This document shows, piece by piece, positions 7,901 to 14,488 of a stretch of DNA of 64,000 nucleotides. Every line of letters starts with the position of its first letter. Position 1 is the first letter of the stretch. Under the pieces are notes generated by a model. The model ran no database searches. It was not told the origin of the DNA and was given only the letters and a program-made list of their open reading frames with translations. Source of the DNA: Calditrichales bacterium MX18-03 (GTDB lineage Bacteria > Bacillota > Clostridia > Lutisporales > Lutisporaceae); NCBI GenBank assembly GCA_021083345.1, contig JAJGRE010000001.1, forward strand, positions 868,001 through 932,000. The letters are read 5' to 3'. The position numbers and the translations under genes are program-made.

Positions 7901-8134
7901 CTACCCAAATCTCACCTGCTCCAGCCTATAGCTGCCATACAGGATCTCTTTGATCAGATGCTCCTTCATCCTGGCGTCGGGTATACCCGATGTTGATCCC
8001 GGCTTGTCCAGGAAATAGAGGGAACTGCTGATCCCTACGACCTCTGCATAAAGTTTTTCCTCCTTGTAGAGCCTGTCCCCCACCTTCAGGTCAATGTCTT
8101 CCATGGAAAGCTGCTGATACTGCGCCTCCACCAT
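7901..8134 (-). CDS. Unknown 77-residue protein abutting the cotJC break
   Basis: The ATG at 8134 has an excellent ribosome site (AAGGAGGTGAGT), so translation very likely starts here although the frame continues upstream into the cotJC fragment. The product (VEAQYQQLSMEDIDLKVGD..., ending in LEQVRFG) looks like a small soluble alpha/beta protein and was not recognised. It begins about 30 bases inside the foreign side of the cotJC junction and is the outermost gene of the accessory block. Its position at the end of the element makes an excision or regulatory role possible but unproven. Confidence 0.6.
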   Translation of the reverse strand: MVEAQYQQLSMEDIDLKVGDRLYKEEKLYAEVVGISSSLYFLDKPGSTSGIPDARMKEHLIKEILYGSYRLEQVRFG

Positions 8135-8163
8135 ACTCACCTCCTTAGTGAAAATGATACATT

Positions 8164-8165
8164 TA
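8164..8165. other. Junction between cotJC and foreign sequence, candidate attachment site
   Basis: CotJC-family similarity runs through codons ending ...KAVLT and stops at this point. The following codons (KCIIFTKEVS) do not fit the family, where an acidic D-I-G-T-E-E-type segment is expected. This is the best estimate of the element boundary. The other attachment half would be left of the window. Confidence 0.5.
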
Positions 8166-8341
8166 GTCAACACTGCCTTTGCCTCCGGAATCGGCATGGT
8201 ATACCGCTGAGTCAAATATCTCAAGCCTGCGGAAAGTTCGCTGTCGGGTCCGCCATATTGCGCGAACAGCAGTCCTGCAATTTTCAGGTCGCAGCCTTCC
8301 ACCCAAGCCGGGAACTGCAATTTCTTCTCATAGATCCACAT
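8165..8341 (-). pseudogene. cotJC: 5' fragment of spore-coat manganese catalase gene cotJC
   Basis: The first 59 codons match CotJC: MWIYEKKLQFP, then QYGGPDSELSAGLRYLTQRY and PIPEAKAVLT. This includes the first metal-ligand Glu region but lacks all later ligands (the E-x2-H helices) of the roughly 190-residue family. The ATG at 8341 has GGAGGG within the end of cotJB. Translation would run on in frame into the 77-residue gene to 7901, giving a 146-residue hybrid. The intact upstream cotJB and cotJA argue that this was a working operon until an insertion or deletion at 8164. Confidence 0.8.
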
Positions 8342-8344
8342 CGC

Positions 8345-8617
8345 TTAATCCCTCCCCATTTCATAATCTATCTCCCAAGGCCATGGGTCACTGATCCATT
8401 CCCAAGGGCAATCGCTGATATGGCACGAGGTAAGAAGCGCGTATTTCTTCTGATAGTTCTCCTTCAGCCTGTCAATTTTCATCACATAGTCATTGTGCAG
8501 GTTTAATGCTCTCTGATCCATGGGATGCGTATCCAGATACAGGTTCAACTCAATCAGGGAAAAATCGATGGCCATGATTTCCTTGAGCATTTCCAGTCTC
8601 TCTCTGCCTATCTCCAT
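8345..8617 (-). CDS. cotJB: Spore coat protein CotJB
   Basis: A 90-residue protein with the CotJB hallmarks: LNLYLDTHPMDQRALNLHNDY in the middle and PWEWISDPWPWE at the C-terminus. In Bacillus the mother-cell-expressed cotJ operon encodes inner coat proteins that assemble together. The ATG at 8617, with GAAGG upstream, is chosen because it gives the family N-terminus and lies 19 bases after cotJA; an earlier start at 8668 would overlap cotJA. It precedes the broken cotJC by three bases. Confidence 0.9.
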   Translation of the reverse strand: MEIGRERLEMLKEIMAIDFSLIELNLYLDTHPMDQRALNLHNDYVMKIDRLKENYQKKYALLTSCHISDCPWEWISDPWPWEIDYEMGRD

Positions 8618-8636
8618 TCCAACTACCTTCTTTCTC

Positions 8637-8861
8637 TTAGTCTTCCCTATCCTTCTTGGTTTTGACATAAGGCCTGTAAAGCTCCGGAAATATGGTTCCC
8701 TTCATCAAGCCTTTCATGGGCTCGTAGACCTTGCAGAAAACCTGGTAGGGCACATAGGCTTCAGCCAGCTTGAACTCCGGCCCCATGACCGGTATTTTAT
8801 ACATTTCCTTTACCAGCATTTCCGGCTTATAGTTGCAGTCATATTCATAGTTTTTGACCAT
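8637..8861 (-). CDS. cotJA: Spore coat associated protein CotJA
   Basis: A 74-residue protein with the CotJA pattern LAEAYVPYQVFCKVYEP, then GTIFPELYRPY. The ATG at 8861 follows AAAGGGGGG at good distance; the in-frame TTG at 8867 overlaps that site. It is the first gene of the cotJ operon, normally transcribed in the mother cell under sigma-E. No convincing sigma-E promoter was identified in the 75 bases upstream. Confidence 0.9.
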   Translation of the reverse strand: MVKNYEYDCNYKPEMLVKEMYKIPVMGPEFKLAEAYVPYQVFCKVYEPMKGLMKGTIFPELYRPYVKTKKDRED

Positions 8862-8938
8862 TTTCAACCCCCCTTTAAAACGCTTTCATTTCATCATATT
8901 CAGGAAATGCCCCGGTTGTTACATTGATAATACAATAA

Positions 8939-8963
8939 AAACAGCTCCGAGTTGGAGCTGTTT
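8939..8963 (-). terminator. Terminator after the amidase gene
   Basis: A perfect 10-bp stem (8939-8948 with 8954-8963) with a five-base loop, followed on the minus strand by TTTTTATT. It ends the amidase transcript before cotJA. Confidence 0.85.
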
Positions 8964-8967
8964 CTGC

Positions 8968-9834
8968 TTATTCTGAAATCTTAACCCAGTATACCCTGAG
9001 CTTGTAATCCGGAGGATCTTTCATCAAGGTGCGGTATAAGGACCGGGTATTGGAATCCCTTGTATGGGATGCCAGTGCAATGTCCGTTATAGGATAATCG
9101 GCGTCCAGATTATAGCCCGTGATAACCAGGGTATGGTAAGGCACACCGCTGGAGTAACAGAACTGCACCACATCTCCGATATGTGTCTGCTGTGCCAGCA
9201 CGTTCATTTCCTCCATTGCCTTCGCATAGCTCAGCATCATGTGCCGCTCCACCCTGGTCTGCCAATAGGCTCTGAAGGAAGCTGATACCTTCCAGGATAA
9301 GGTGATCCGCTTGTCCCCATCTCTGTTTGTTGCACCGGGCTTGCAGTACCAGCTGCTACTGTTGAACGGTCCTTTCCCGGCATCTCCCCACGGCATCCCG
9401 CCTGCATAAAGTACTTGGGACACGAAGTTCGTGCAATCTCCCCCTCCTTTCTGAAAGGACGGGTATGCTGGGTTATAGTTCTTCCAGTACGTATCTATAT
9501 ATGCCTTCGCCTTAACGCGGTCGTAGAATGAGTTGTTCACTGGGGAGGGACTTGGGGAGTGCAAGGGCTTCATTGCTGCCCCTGCTTCACGTCCGGTCCA
9601 CTCATCCAGATAAATGCAGGCATCCTGAAGGATTTCACTATCCGCGGCATTCTCTTCCCGCACAAGCTGCGCCAACATCTCTGCCAATACCTGCTCATCC
9701 CGCATTATCGCTTCTTTGATACCCGTCCTGGCGCACAAATGCCGGATCAGCTTTTCAGTTCTGTCTATGCTTTCAATGAAAACAACATCGTGTATCAGTT
9801 CCTGCTCGGGCGTATTCAACGCATTTCGGGGCAT
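8968..9834 (-). CDS. Amidase_6-domain protein, putative cysteine amidase
   Basis: A 288-residue protein. Residues about 102-285 match the amidase_6 domain: YDRVKAKAYIDTYWKNYNP, then GGGDCTNFVSQ with Cys134 as likely nucleophile, GDVVQF, and HTLVITG supplying the His. The N-terminal 95 residues are helical and acidic and unrecognised. There is no signal peptide or membrane segment. Family members occur widely in sporulating Firmicutes and are thought to act on peptide or cell-wall amides, possibly in sporulation; the substrate is unknown. GGAGGGAAG precedes the ATG at 9834. Confidence 0.8.
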   Translation of the reverse strand: MPRNALNTPEQELIHDVVFIESIDRTEKLIRHLCARTGIKEAIMRDEQVLAEMLAQLVREENAADSEILQDACIYLDEWTGREAGAAMKPLHSPSPSPVNNSFYDRVKAKAYIDTYWKNYNPAYPSFQKGGGDCTNFVSQVLYAGGMPWGDAGKGPFNSSSWYCKPGATNRDGDKRITLSWKVSASFRAYWQTRVERHMMLSYAKAMEEMNVLAQQTHIGDVVQFCYSSGVPYHTLVITGYNLDADYPITDIALASHTRDSNTRSLYRTLMKDPPDYKLRVYWVKISE

Positions 9835-9937
9835 GCTCTTCCCTCCTGCCGGCCAAGCATCATTTTTCTGCGTTGGCGCTTGCTTGATCCCGCTACTTAA
9901 TTCTATGCCGCCCCATTATCTGCAATGCAAGGCACAA

Positions 9938-9972
9938 AAACAGAAAATCGGCAGCAGACAACTGCTACCGAT
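9938..9972 (-). terminator. Terminator of the small RNA
   Basis: Eleven-base arms (9947-9957 and 9962-9972) with one mismatch and a four-base loop, followed on the minus strand by TTTTCTGTTTTTG. Confidence 0.75.
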
Positions 9973-10159
9973 CTGAAACCCCAAAATGCCGTCAGCCATA
10001 ATCTTAAAACCTGCTGTCAAGCAGGTGGGTGCCCTGATGCATGCTTCAATCCCCCGGCTGCAGACCGGTCCGATTTCCCCAGCCATACGCAGGCTCCCCT
10101 TGGTTCTTTGCGGGTTAAGATTAATAAACCAACGCACATTTCAGGAATATTCTGACTAC
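9938..10159 (-). ncRNA. ssrS: Small RNA of about 220 nt, probably 6S RNA
   Basis: On the minus strand a consensus promoter (10166-10194) and an intrinsic terminator (9938-9972) delimit a transcript of about 220 nt. The RNA can form long-range pairing: CUGAAAU near the 5' end with GUUUCAG near the 3' end, and AAUCUUAA with UUAAGAUU inside, separated by a large internal bubble, as in 6S RNA. It carries AGGGCACCCACC before an ACCUGC/GCAGGU hairpin, which I recall from Firmicutes 6S RNAs. 6S RNA binds sigma-A RNA polymerase in stationary phase. The class is a judgement from shape and recalled sequence; the transcription unit itself is better supported. A 73-codon GTG frame overlaps it but has no ribosome site. 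Confidence 0.6.
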
Positions 10160-10165
10160 AAGTCA

Positions 10166-10194
10166 ATTATAATCGTATCCCTTTCAAAAATCAA
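10166..10194 (-). promoter_or_regulatory. Promoter of the small RNA
   Basis: On the minus strand TTGATT (10194-10189), 17-base spacer, TATAAT (10171-10166). Start of transcription is expected near 10159. Confidence 0.75.
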
Positions 10195-10299
10195 TGCCGA
10201 TATCACAGCCTGGGACAAGGCCTGCATGGATTTATCCCTATCAGCCCATTCATAACCAGAATACCTTAAAAATATACATATATAGGGAGATGATGAAAA

Positions 10300-10833
10300 G
10301 TGAAGAATATCGAAGAGCTGGTTGACAGTTTTATTGATCAGCTGCCATGTAAAGCGGATAGGCCTTATCCGGAGATGAAGGTGGAGCGGGAAAACCCCAG
10401 ATATGCAAAGCTCTTGATGGATGCTTATGCAGACGGCGGCAAAAGTGAGTTTACAGCTATAGGCCAGTATATGCACCACCATTTTACAATAGAAAACAAG
10501 GAAATAGCCGATACCGAGTTTTGCATCGCCCTGATCGAAATGAAGCACCTTGAAATGCTGGCAGATCTTATAACAAAACTTGGCGGAAATCCGAAATTCA
10601 AGCGGACCAATAATGCCTGGTGGGATGGCGGAGAGGTTTCTTACGGTGATACTACCTGTCTCAAGCTCAAGCTGGATATCGAAGCCGAAAAAGCGGCCAT
10701 TGAGGGGTACCGGCTGCTTCTCTCGGAAATACACGACAAATATGTTCAGCAGGCCTTATGCCGTATCCTGGAGGATGAGGAAGTGCACCTTCAGCTCCTT
10801 ACTGCACTTCTTCACAAGCACTGCAGGAAATGA
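10300..10833 (+). CDS. Ferritin-like metal-binding protein
   Basis: A 177-residue helical protein with ferritin-like metal motifs: EMKHLEML near residue 87 and EDEEVHLQLL near residue 158, each giving E-x2-H. This matches bacterioferritin/DUF892-like or ferritin-like proteins that bind di-iron or di-manganese and handle iron or peroxide. It starts at a GTG with GGGAGATG about ten bases upstream. It is a single-gene unit with its own terminator. The exact subfamily and activity are not resolved. Confidence 0.75.
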   Translation: MKNIEELVDSFIDQLPCKADRPYPEMKVERENPRYAKLLMDAYADGGKSEFTAIGQYMHHHFTIENKEIADTEFCIALIEMKHLEMLADLITKLGGNPKFKRTNNAWWDGGEVSYGDTTCLKLKLDIEAEKAAIEGYRLLLSEIHDKYVQQALCRILEDEEVHLQLLTALLHKHCRK

Positions 10834-10860
10834 AGCGTATACAGTCCATACAACAAAGCC

Positions 10861-10883
10861 GCCCGGGGCATCAAGCTCCGGGC
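10861..10883 (+). terminator. Terminator after the ferritin-like gene
   Basis: GCCCGGGG (10861-10868) pairs with CTCCGGGC (10876-10883) over a seven-base loop, followed by a modest T-run. Confidence 0.65.
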
Positions 10884-10892
10884 AGCTATTTT

Positions 10893-11140
10893 CAATCCAA
10901 AAAGTATTCCTTTATCACTCACCTTGCCGTCATTCCGCTGCCGGTCTATCTGCCGCAAGTCCGCCTTGCACTGCGCCAAGCCGTCCTCTTTATCATCCTG
11001 CTCTGCTGCACTGCGGTCCGGTAAACAAAGATCCTTCGATCCTGTATCACCTCCTGAGGGATGCTCTTACAGCCATATCTCTTGCTGCATTATAAATCTA
11101 TGCCGTTTATTGCTTATTTTATTCCATTATGATCATTCTA
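10893..11140. other. Gap without a recognisable gene
   Basis: A minus-strand AGGAGGTGAT lies near 11050 but no normal start codon follows at the right distance; the frame after it reads as a plausible but startless Asp/Lys-rich peptide. This could be a decayed small gene. No repeat, RNA or promoter stands out. Confidence 0.3.
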
Positions 11141-11359
11141 CTAGCTGGCTTTTTTGTGCTTCACATACCAGGCGGCAGACAAGATGTTTTGGCGTTTGAA
11201 GGTCCGGATCCCTTTGCTGCTGTAACAGTAAGCCTTGATGCTTTCTTCCTGCATTTCAAGCACTTTGATGTTTCTTTCTGAAATGCCCTTTTGCGACTGG
11301 TAAATGATGCAAATGATGCGGTTACGTTCCAATGATGCATTGAGAAAATGCTCAATCAT
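11141..11359 (-). CDS. Small WYL-domain-like protein
   Basis: A 72-residue protein resembling the core of a WYL domain: NRIICIIYQSQKGISERNIKV, then IKAYCYSSKGIRTFKRQNIL. WYL domains normally sense ligands or nucleic acid at the end of HTH regulators; here there is no HTH. The ATG at 11359 follows AAGGGTGATGG; an earlier start at 11410 adds 17 residues with no ribosome site. Short stand-alone WYL-like proteins are common in Clostridia. Function unknown. Confidence 0.6.
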   Translation of the reverse strand: MIEHFLNASLERNRIICIIYQSQKGISERNIKVLEMQEESIKAYCYSSKGIRTFKRQNILSAAWYVKHKKAS

Positions 11360-11490
11360 ACCATCACCCTTTTTCCTTGATAATTCTATTCTAATTCCGG
11401 CTGCACCCATTGTAAAACACGATATTGCAGCAGAATCTGCGAATTTGCCTGTTTATATCCTCCATACACCTTTATTTGAAATAAATCATA

Positions 11491-11504
11491 CGAACACACG
11501 TTCG
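11491..11504. promoter_or_regulatory. Palindrome upstream of the TetR-type gene
   Basis: CGAACACACGTTCG is a perfect inverted repeat (five-base arms, four-base centre) 87 bases before the regulator start. It is a candidate operator for the TetR-type repressor of the exporter operon. Confidence 0.45.
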
Positions 11505-11590
11505 CCTTGCACTATTTTAGATTTAAGCGTATAGTCTATCTATGAACATATAGTTTTTTCATTCATACATTCATACAAAGGAGGCAGTTT

Positions 11591-12202
11591 ATGCCCAAAG
11601 CTTTTAATAACAAGGAAAAAAGCCTGATCCGCAGCGCCTTGCTGGAGAAAGGCAAAGCGCTGTTCAGCACTTACGGTATCCGAAAGACGGGTATTGAAGA
11701 CCTGACACAAGCCGTCGGCATCGCCCAAGGCTCCTTTTATAATTTTTTTGAATCCAAGGAAGACTTGTACTTCGAAATAATGGAAGCCGAGGAAGAGGCT
11801 TTGAGGCGTAAGCTTCTGGCCCATGTCTCGGCCTGTCAGGGCAAGCCTAAGGATACTCTCAGGAATTTATTGGTGCTGGCTTTCCGTGAAATCGATAATC
11901 ATCCGATCATCAAGCAGCTTTATACCCACAATGAATATGAGCAGCTGATGAGAAAGCTGCCGCAGGAAAAACTGGACGCACATCTGAACCGGGACAGCGA
12001 TATGCTGCTGCCTTTGATCAAAGAGCTTCAAGACAACGGCAGGATGATGAAAAAGGATCCGGAGATCATTTCCGGCATGCTGCGATCACTTTTCCTGATG
12101 CCGCTGCACCGGAAAGAGATCGGTGAAAGCATATTTGAGGAAGTCCTGGCACTATTGATAGACGTGGTGGCAAAAGGGCTTAGCAAGGAGGAGTTATCTT
12201 GA
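11591..12202 (+). CDS. TetR-family transcriptional regulator of the ABC exporter operon
   Basis: A 203-residue protein. The N-terminal helix-turn-helix region (about residues 10-58) reads ALLEKGKALFSTYGIRKTGI, then AVGIAQGSFYNFFESKEDLY, typical of TetR. The ligand-binding C-terminal domain is variable, as usual. AAAGGAGG precedes the ATG. Its stop overlaps the TTG start of the ABC ATPase by the TTGA sequence, so regulator and exporter form one operon, as in autoregulated drug-efflux units. The ligand is unknown. Confidence 0.88.
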   Translation: MPKAFNNKEKSLIRSALLEKGKALFSTYGIRKTGIEDLTQAVGIAQGSFYNFFESKEDLYFEIMEAEEEALRRKLLAHVSACQGKPKDTLRNLLVLAFREIDNHPIIKQLYTHNEYEQLMRKLPQEKLDAHLNRDSDMLLPLIKELQDNGRMMKKDPEIISGMLRSLFLMPLHRKEIGESIFEEVLALLIDVVAKGLSKEELS

Positions 12203-13053
12203 TTGAAGTAAACGGTTTGCGTTTTACCTATCCGGGGAATGCATCTGAAACGATAAAGGGGATTGACTTTCAAATCCGGCGGGGAGAAATTTTCGGATTA
12301 TTGGGTCCTTCCGGAGCCGGAAAAAGTACCATACAAAAGATCGTCATCGGCATCCTGAAAGGCTATAAAGGCAGCGCAAAGATCAAGGGGACCGAGCTCC
12401 AGCGGATACGGCCCGATTTCTACGAAAAAATAGGTGTGGGCTTTGAGCTTCCCAATCTATATGCCAAATTTACAGCCGTAGAAAACCTGGACTTCTTCCG
12501 CTCACTTTACTCAGGGGACACTGAAAACCCAATGGTCCTCTTGGAACAGGTAGGCCTTGAAAAGGATGCCAAAACCCGTGTGTCTGATTTTTCCAAAGGC
12601 ATGAAAATGCGGCTTAATTTCTGCAGGGCCTTTGTCAACAAGCCGGACCTTGTTTTCCTGGATGAGCCTACCTCCGGTCTGGATCCGGTCAATGCAAAAA
12701 AAATAAAGGATATCATCCTGAAGAAAAAGCAGGAAGGGAAGACCATTTTCATCACGACGCACAATATGACAGTGGCAGAGGAAATCTGTGACAGGGTTGC
12801 ATTTATCATTGACGGTCAAATCAAGTTGATTGATTCACCTCGGAATCTGAAAATCAGCCGGGGTAAAAAACAGCTGCAAGTAGAGTATGCAGAAGCCGGC
12901 GGTATCAGACAGGCTGATTTTGAGTTGGCCGGACTGGGATCAAACCCGGCATTTTTGAAGCTCCTCAAAGAAAAGGAAGTTCAGACCATGCATACCCAGG
13001 AAGCAAGCCTGGAAGATATTTTCATTCAGGTTACAGGGAGGAGTCTTGCATGA
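12199..13053 (+). CDS. ABC exporter ATP-binding subunit
   Basis: A 284-residue ATPase with Walker A GPSGAGKST near residue 39, the signature VSDFSKGMKMRL, Walker B LVFLDEPTSGLDP and the switch His in ITTHNM. Its C-terminal extension is like CcmA/DrrA-type subunits of ABC-2 exporters. Translation starts at TTG with AAGGAGGAG upstream. It works with the next two membrane proteins and resembles fluoroquinolone- or multidrug-type exporters, but the substrate cannot be read. Confidence 0.9.
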   Translation: MIEVNGLRFTYPGNASETIKGIDFQIRRGEIFGLLGPSGAGKSTIQKIVIGILKGYKGSAKIKGTELQRIRPDFYEKIGVGFELPNLYAKFTAVENLDFFRSLYSGDTENPMVLLEQVGLEKDAKTRVSDFSKGMKMRLNFCRAFVNKPDLVFLDEPTSGLDPVNAKKIKDIILKKKQEGKTIFITTHNMTVAEEICDRVAFIIDGQIKLIDSPRNLKISRGKKQLQVEYAEAGGIRQADFELAGLGSNPAFLKLLKEKEVQTMHTQEASLEDIFIQVTGRSLA

Positions 13054-13754
13054 GAACGCTTTCAGCCCTTCTGTTCGATATCCGGTTCCAGTTCCGGCAC
13101 GGCTTCTACTATGCATATTTGCTGGTCACGCTGCTCTATGTTGTCATGCTGAAATCGATCCCTGCAGAGGCAGGAAGATTCGTGACGGTGCTGATTGTGT
13201 TCTCCGATCCGGCGGTACTGGGATTTTTCTTTATCGGCGGCATCATCCTGATGGAAAAAAGTCAGAACACCTTGGAGAGTTTATTCGTTACACCCTTCAG
13301 CATCCATGAATATATTGCGGCAAAAGTCCTGTCCCTGACACTGATCGCTCTGGCTGCCTGCTTCGGCATCCTGACGGTGGCTTTTGGCAAGGGTTTCAAT
13401 CCGGTACCCCTGTTCCTGGGTGTATTGCTGAGCTCATTTTTGTTTACACTGCTGGGACTGGTGCTTGCCGTCCGTTCAAGAACGCTGAATGGTTTCCTTC
13501 TGACGTCACCCTTATACACCATCGTCTTTTTTCTCCCGGCGTTGGATTATCTGGGGATTTACAGTTCTGCCTTCCTCTCTCTGATCCCCAGCAGTGCCGC
13601 AATTATGCTCATAAAATCGTCATTTGTTCCAACTCAGGCTTCCAGTCTGCTGACTTCAACCATTGTGTTATGCGCTTGGACTGCCTTGGCCTATTTATGG
13701 GCCTATCGCTCCTTTTACAGGCATATCATATTGAGAATAGGAGGACATCGATGA
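13050..13754 (+). CDS. ABC-2 exporter permease subunit 1
   Basis: A 234-residue protein with about six hydrophobic segments and an ABC-2 permease layout (short cytoplasmic start LLFDIRFQFRHGFYYAY, then helices). Its ATG overlaps the ATPase stop (ATGA), and its own stop overlaps the next gene, so the three are translationally coupled. Two different permeases with one ATPase suggest a heterodimeric membrane part. Confidence 0.85.
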   Translation: MRTLSALLFDIRFQFRHGFYYAYLLVTLLYVVMLKSIPAEAGRFVTVLIVFSDPAVLGFFFIGGIILMEKSQNTLESLFVTPFSIHEYIAAKVLSLTLIALAACFGILTVAFGKGFNPVPLFLGVLLSSFLFTLLGLVLAVRSRTLNGFLLTSPLYTIVFFLPALDYLGIYSSAFLSLIPSSAAIMLIKSSFVPTQASSLLTSTIVLCAWTALAYLWAYRSFYRHIILRIGGHR

Positions 13755-14476
13755 AAAAAACAGCCGCCCTCCTGAGGGGGGATATCATAAACATCCGCCG
13801 GGACGCACTGCTTCTGGTCAACATCGTGGCCCCCTTGCTGCTGGCCTTGTTCCTGCGTTTCGTACTGCCGCAGATATCAGCCTTGCTTCTCAGCCGGCTC
13901 CAATTTGACCTGACGGTGCATTATCCCTTCATTCTCAGCTTCATGACACTGTTCACACCGTTTATGATGGGTGCTTTGGCAGGCTTCATCCTACTTGACG
14001 ACCGGGACGACAACCTACTGGCCTATTTCTCCGTCACACCGCTGACTAAACAAGGTTATCTGGCATACCGTACGGTAGTCCCCAGCGTATTAAGCTTTGC
14101 CCTTACTTTTGCCGTACTGGCCTTTGCAAAGCTTGCAGCGGTCAATTATCTCAGCCTGATTCCTGTCATCCTGATGGCTTCCATAGAAACGCCCATAGCG
14201 GCTTTATTCCTTGGCACCTATGCTTCAAATAAAGTGGAGGGTCTGGCTCTGATGAAGGCCATGGGCATTCTGTTTTTTGCACCTGCCGTCGGTTATTTTG
14301 TCAAATCCAGGCTGCAGCTTCTTGCCGGTATCTTTCCGACTTACTGGGTTACACAGAGCTTCCTGGAAAGCACCCGGCCCACCCCTGCCTATTGGTGCTA
14401 TCTGCTTGCAGGGTTGGCAGTGCATGCCTTGTATTTCAGCTATCTCCTCAAAAAGTTCAAAGTGAAGGCCGAATAG
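13751..14476 (+). CDS. ABC-2 exporter permease subunit 2
   Basis: A 241-residue membrane protein with about six helices, beginning MKKTAALLRGDIINIRRDALL. The start at 13751 overlaps the previous stop (ATGA) and follows AGGAGG; a longer frame from 13670 would overlap the first permease. It is the last gene of the TetR-regulated operon, and its stop lies in a bidirectional terminator. Confidence 0.85.
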   Translation: MKKTAALLRGDIINIRRDALLLVNIVAPLLLALFLRFVLPQISALLLSRLQFDLTVHYPFILSFMTLFTPFMMGALAGFILLDDRDDNLLAYFSVTPLTKQGYLAYRTVVPSVLSFALTFAVLAFAKLAAVNYLSLIPVILMASIETPIAALFLGTYASNKVEGLALMKAMGILFFAPAVGYFVKSRLQLLAGIFPTYWVTQSFLESTRPTPAYWCYLLAGLAVHALYFSYLLKKFKVKAE

Positions 14477-14488
14477 CCTTCACTTTTT
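14460..14488. terminator. Bidirectional terminator holding both convergent stop codons
   Basis: A perfect 10-bp stem (14460-14469 with 14476-14485) and six-base loop. It has a T-run on the plus strand and an A-run before it that serves the minus strand. The TAG of the exporter gene and the TGA of the cyclase gene both lie within it. Confidence 0.8.

Noticed and set aside
7901-8341. A single 146-residue protein
   Set aside because: The first 59 residues are CotJC and the last 77 have their own strong ribosome site, so it is two units joined by chance or by insertion.
8881-8936. Sigma-E promoter for cotJ
   Set aside because: Expected from the family, but no pair of elements at the right spacing was convincing.
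9916-10137. 73-codon GTG frame in the gap before the amidase gene
   Set aside because: No ribosome site, and it runs through the terminator of the small-RNA gene; treated as part of the RNA gene.
9938-10159. Cobalamin riboswitch or T-box as identity of the structured RNA
   Set aside because: No B12-box-like or T-box core sequence, and the transcript ends before any downstream gene start.
10830-11199. Several overlapping plus-strand frames after the ferritin-like gene
   Set aside because: They overlap the terminator, lack ribosome sites and have no recognisable composition.
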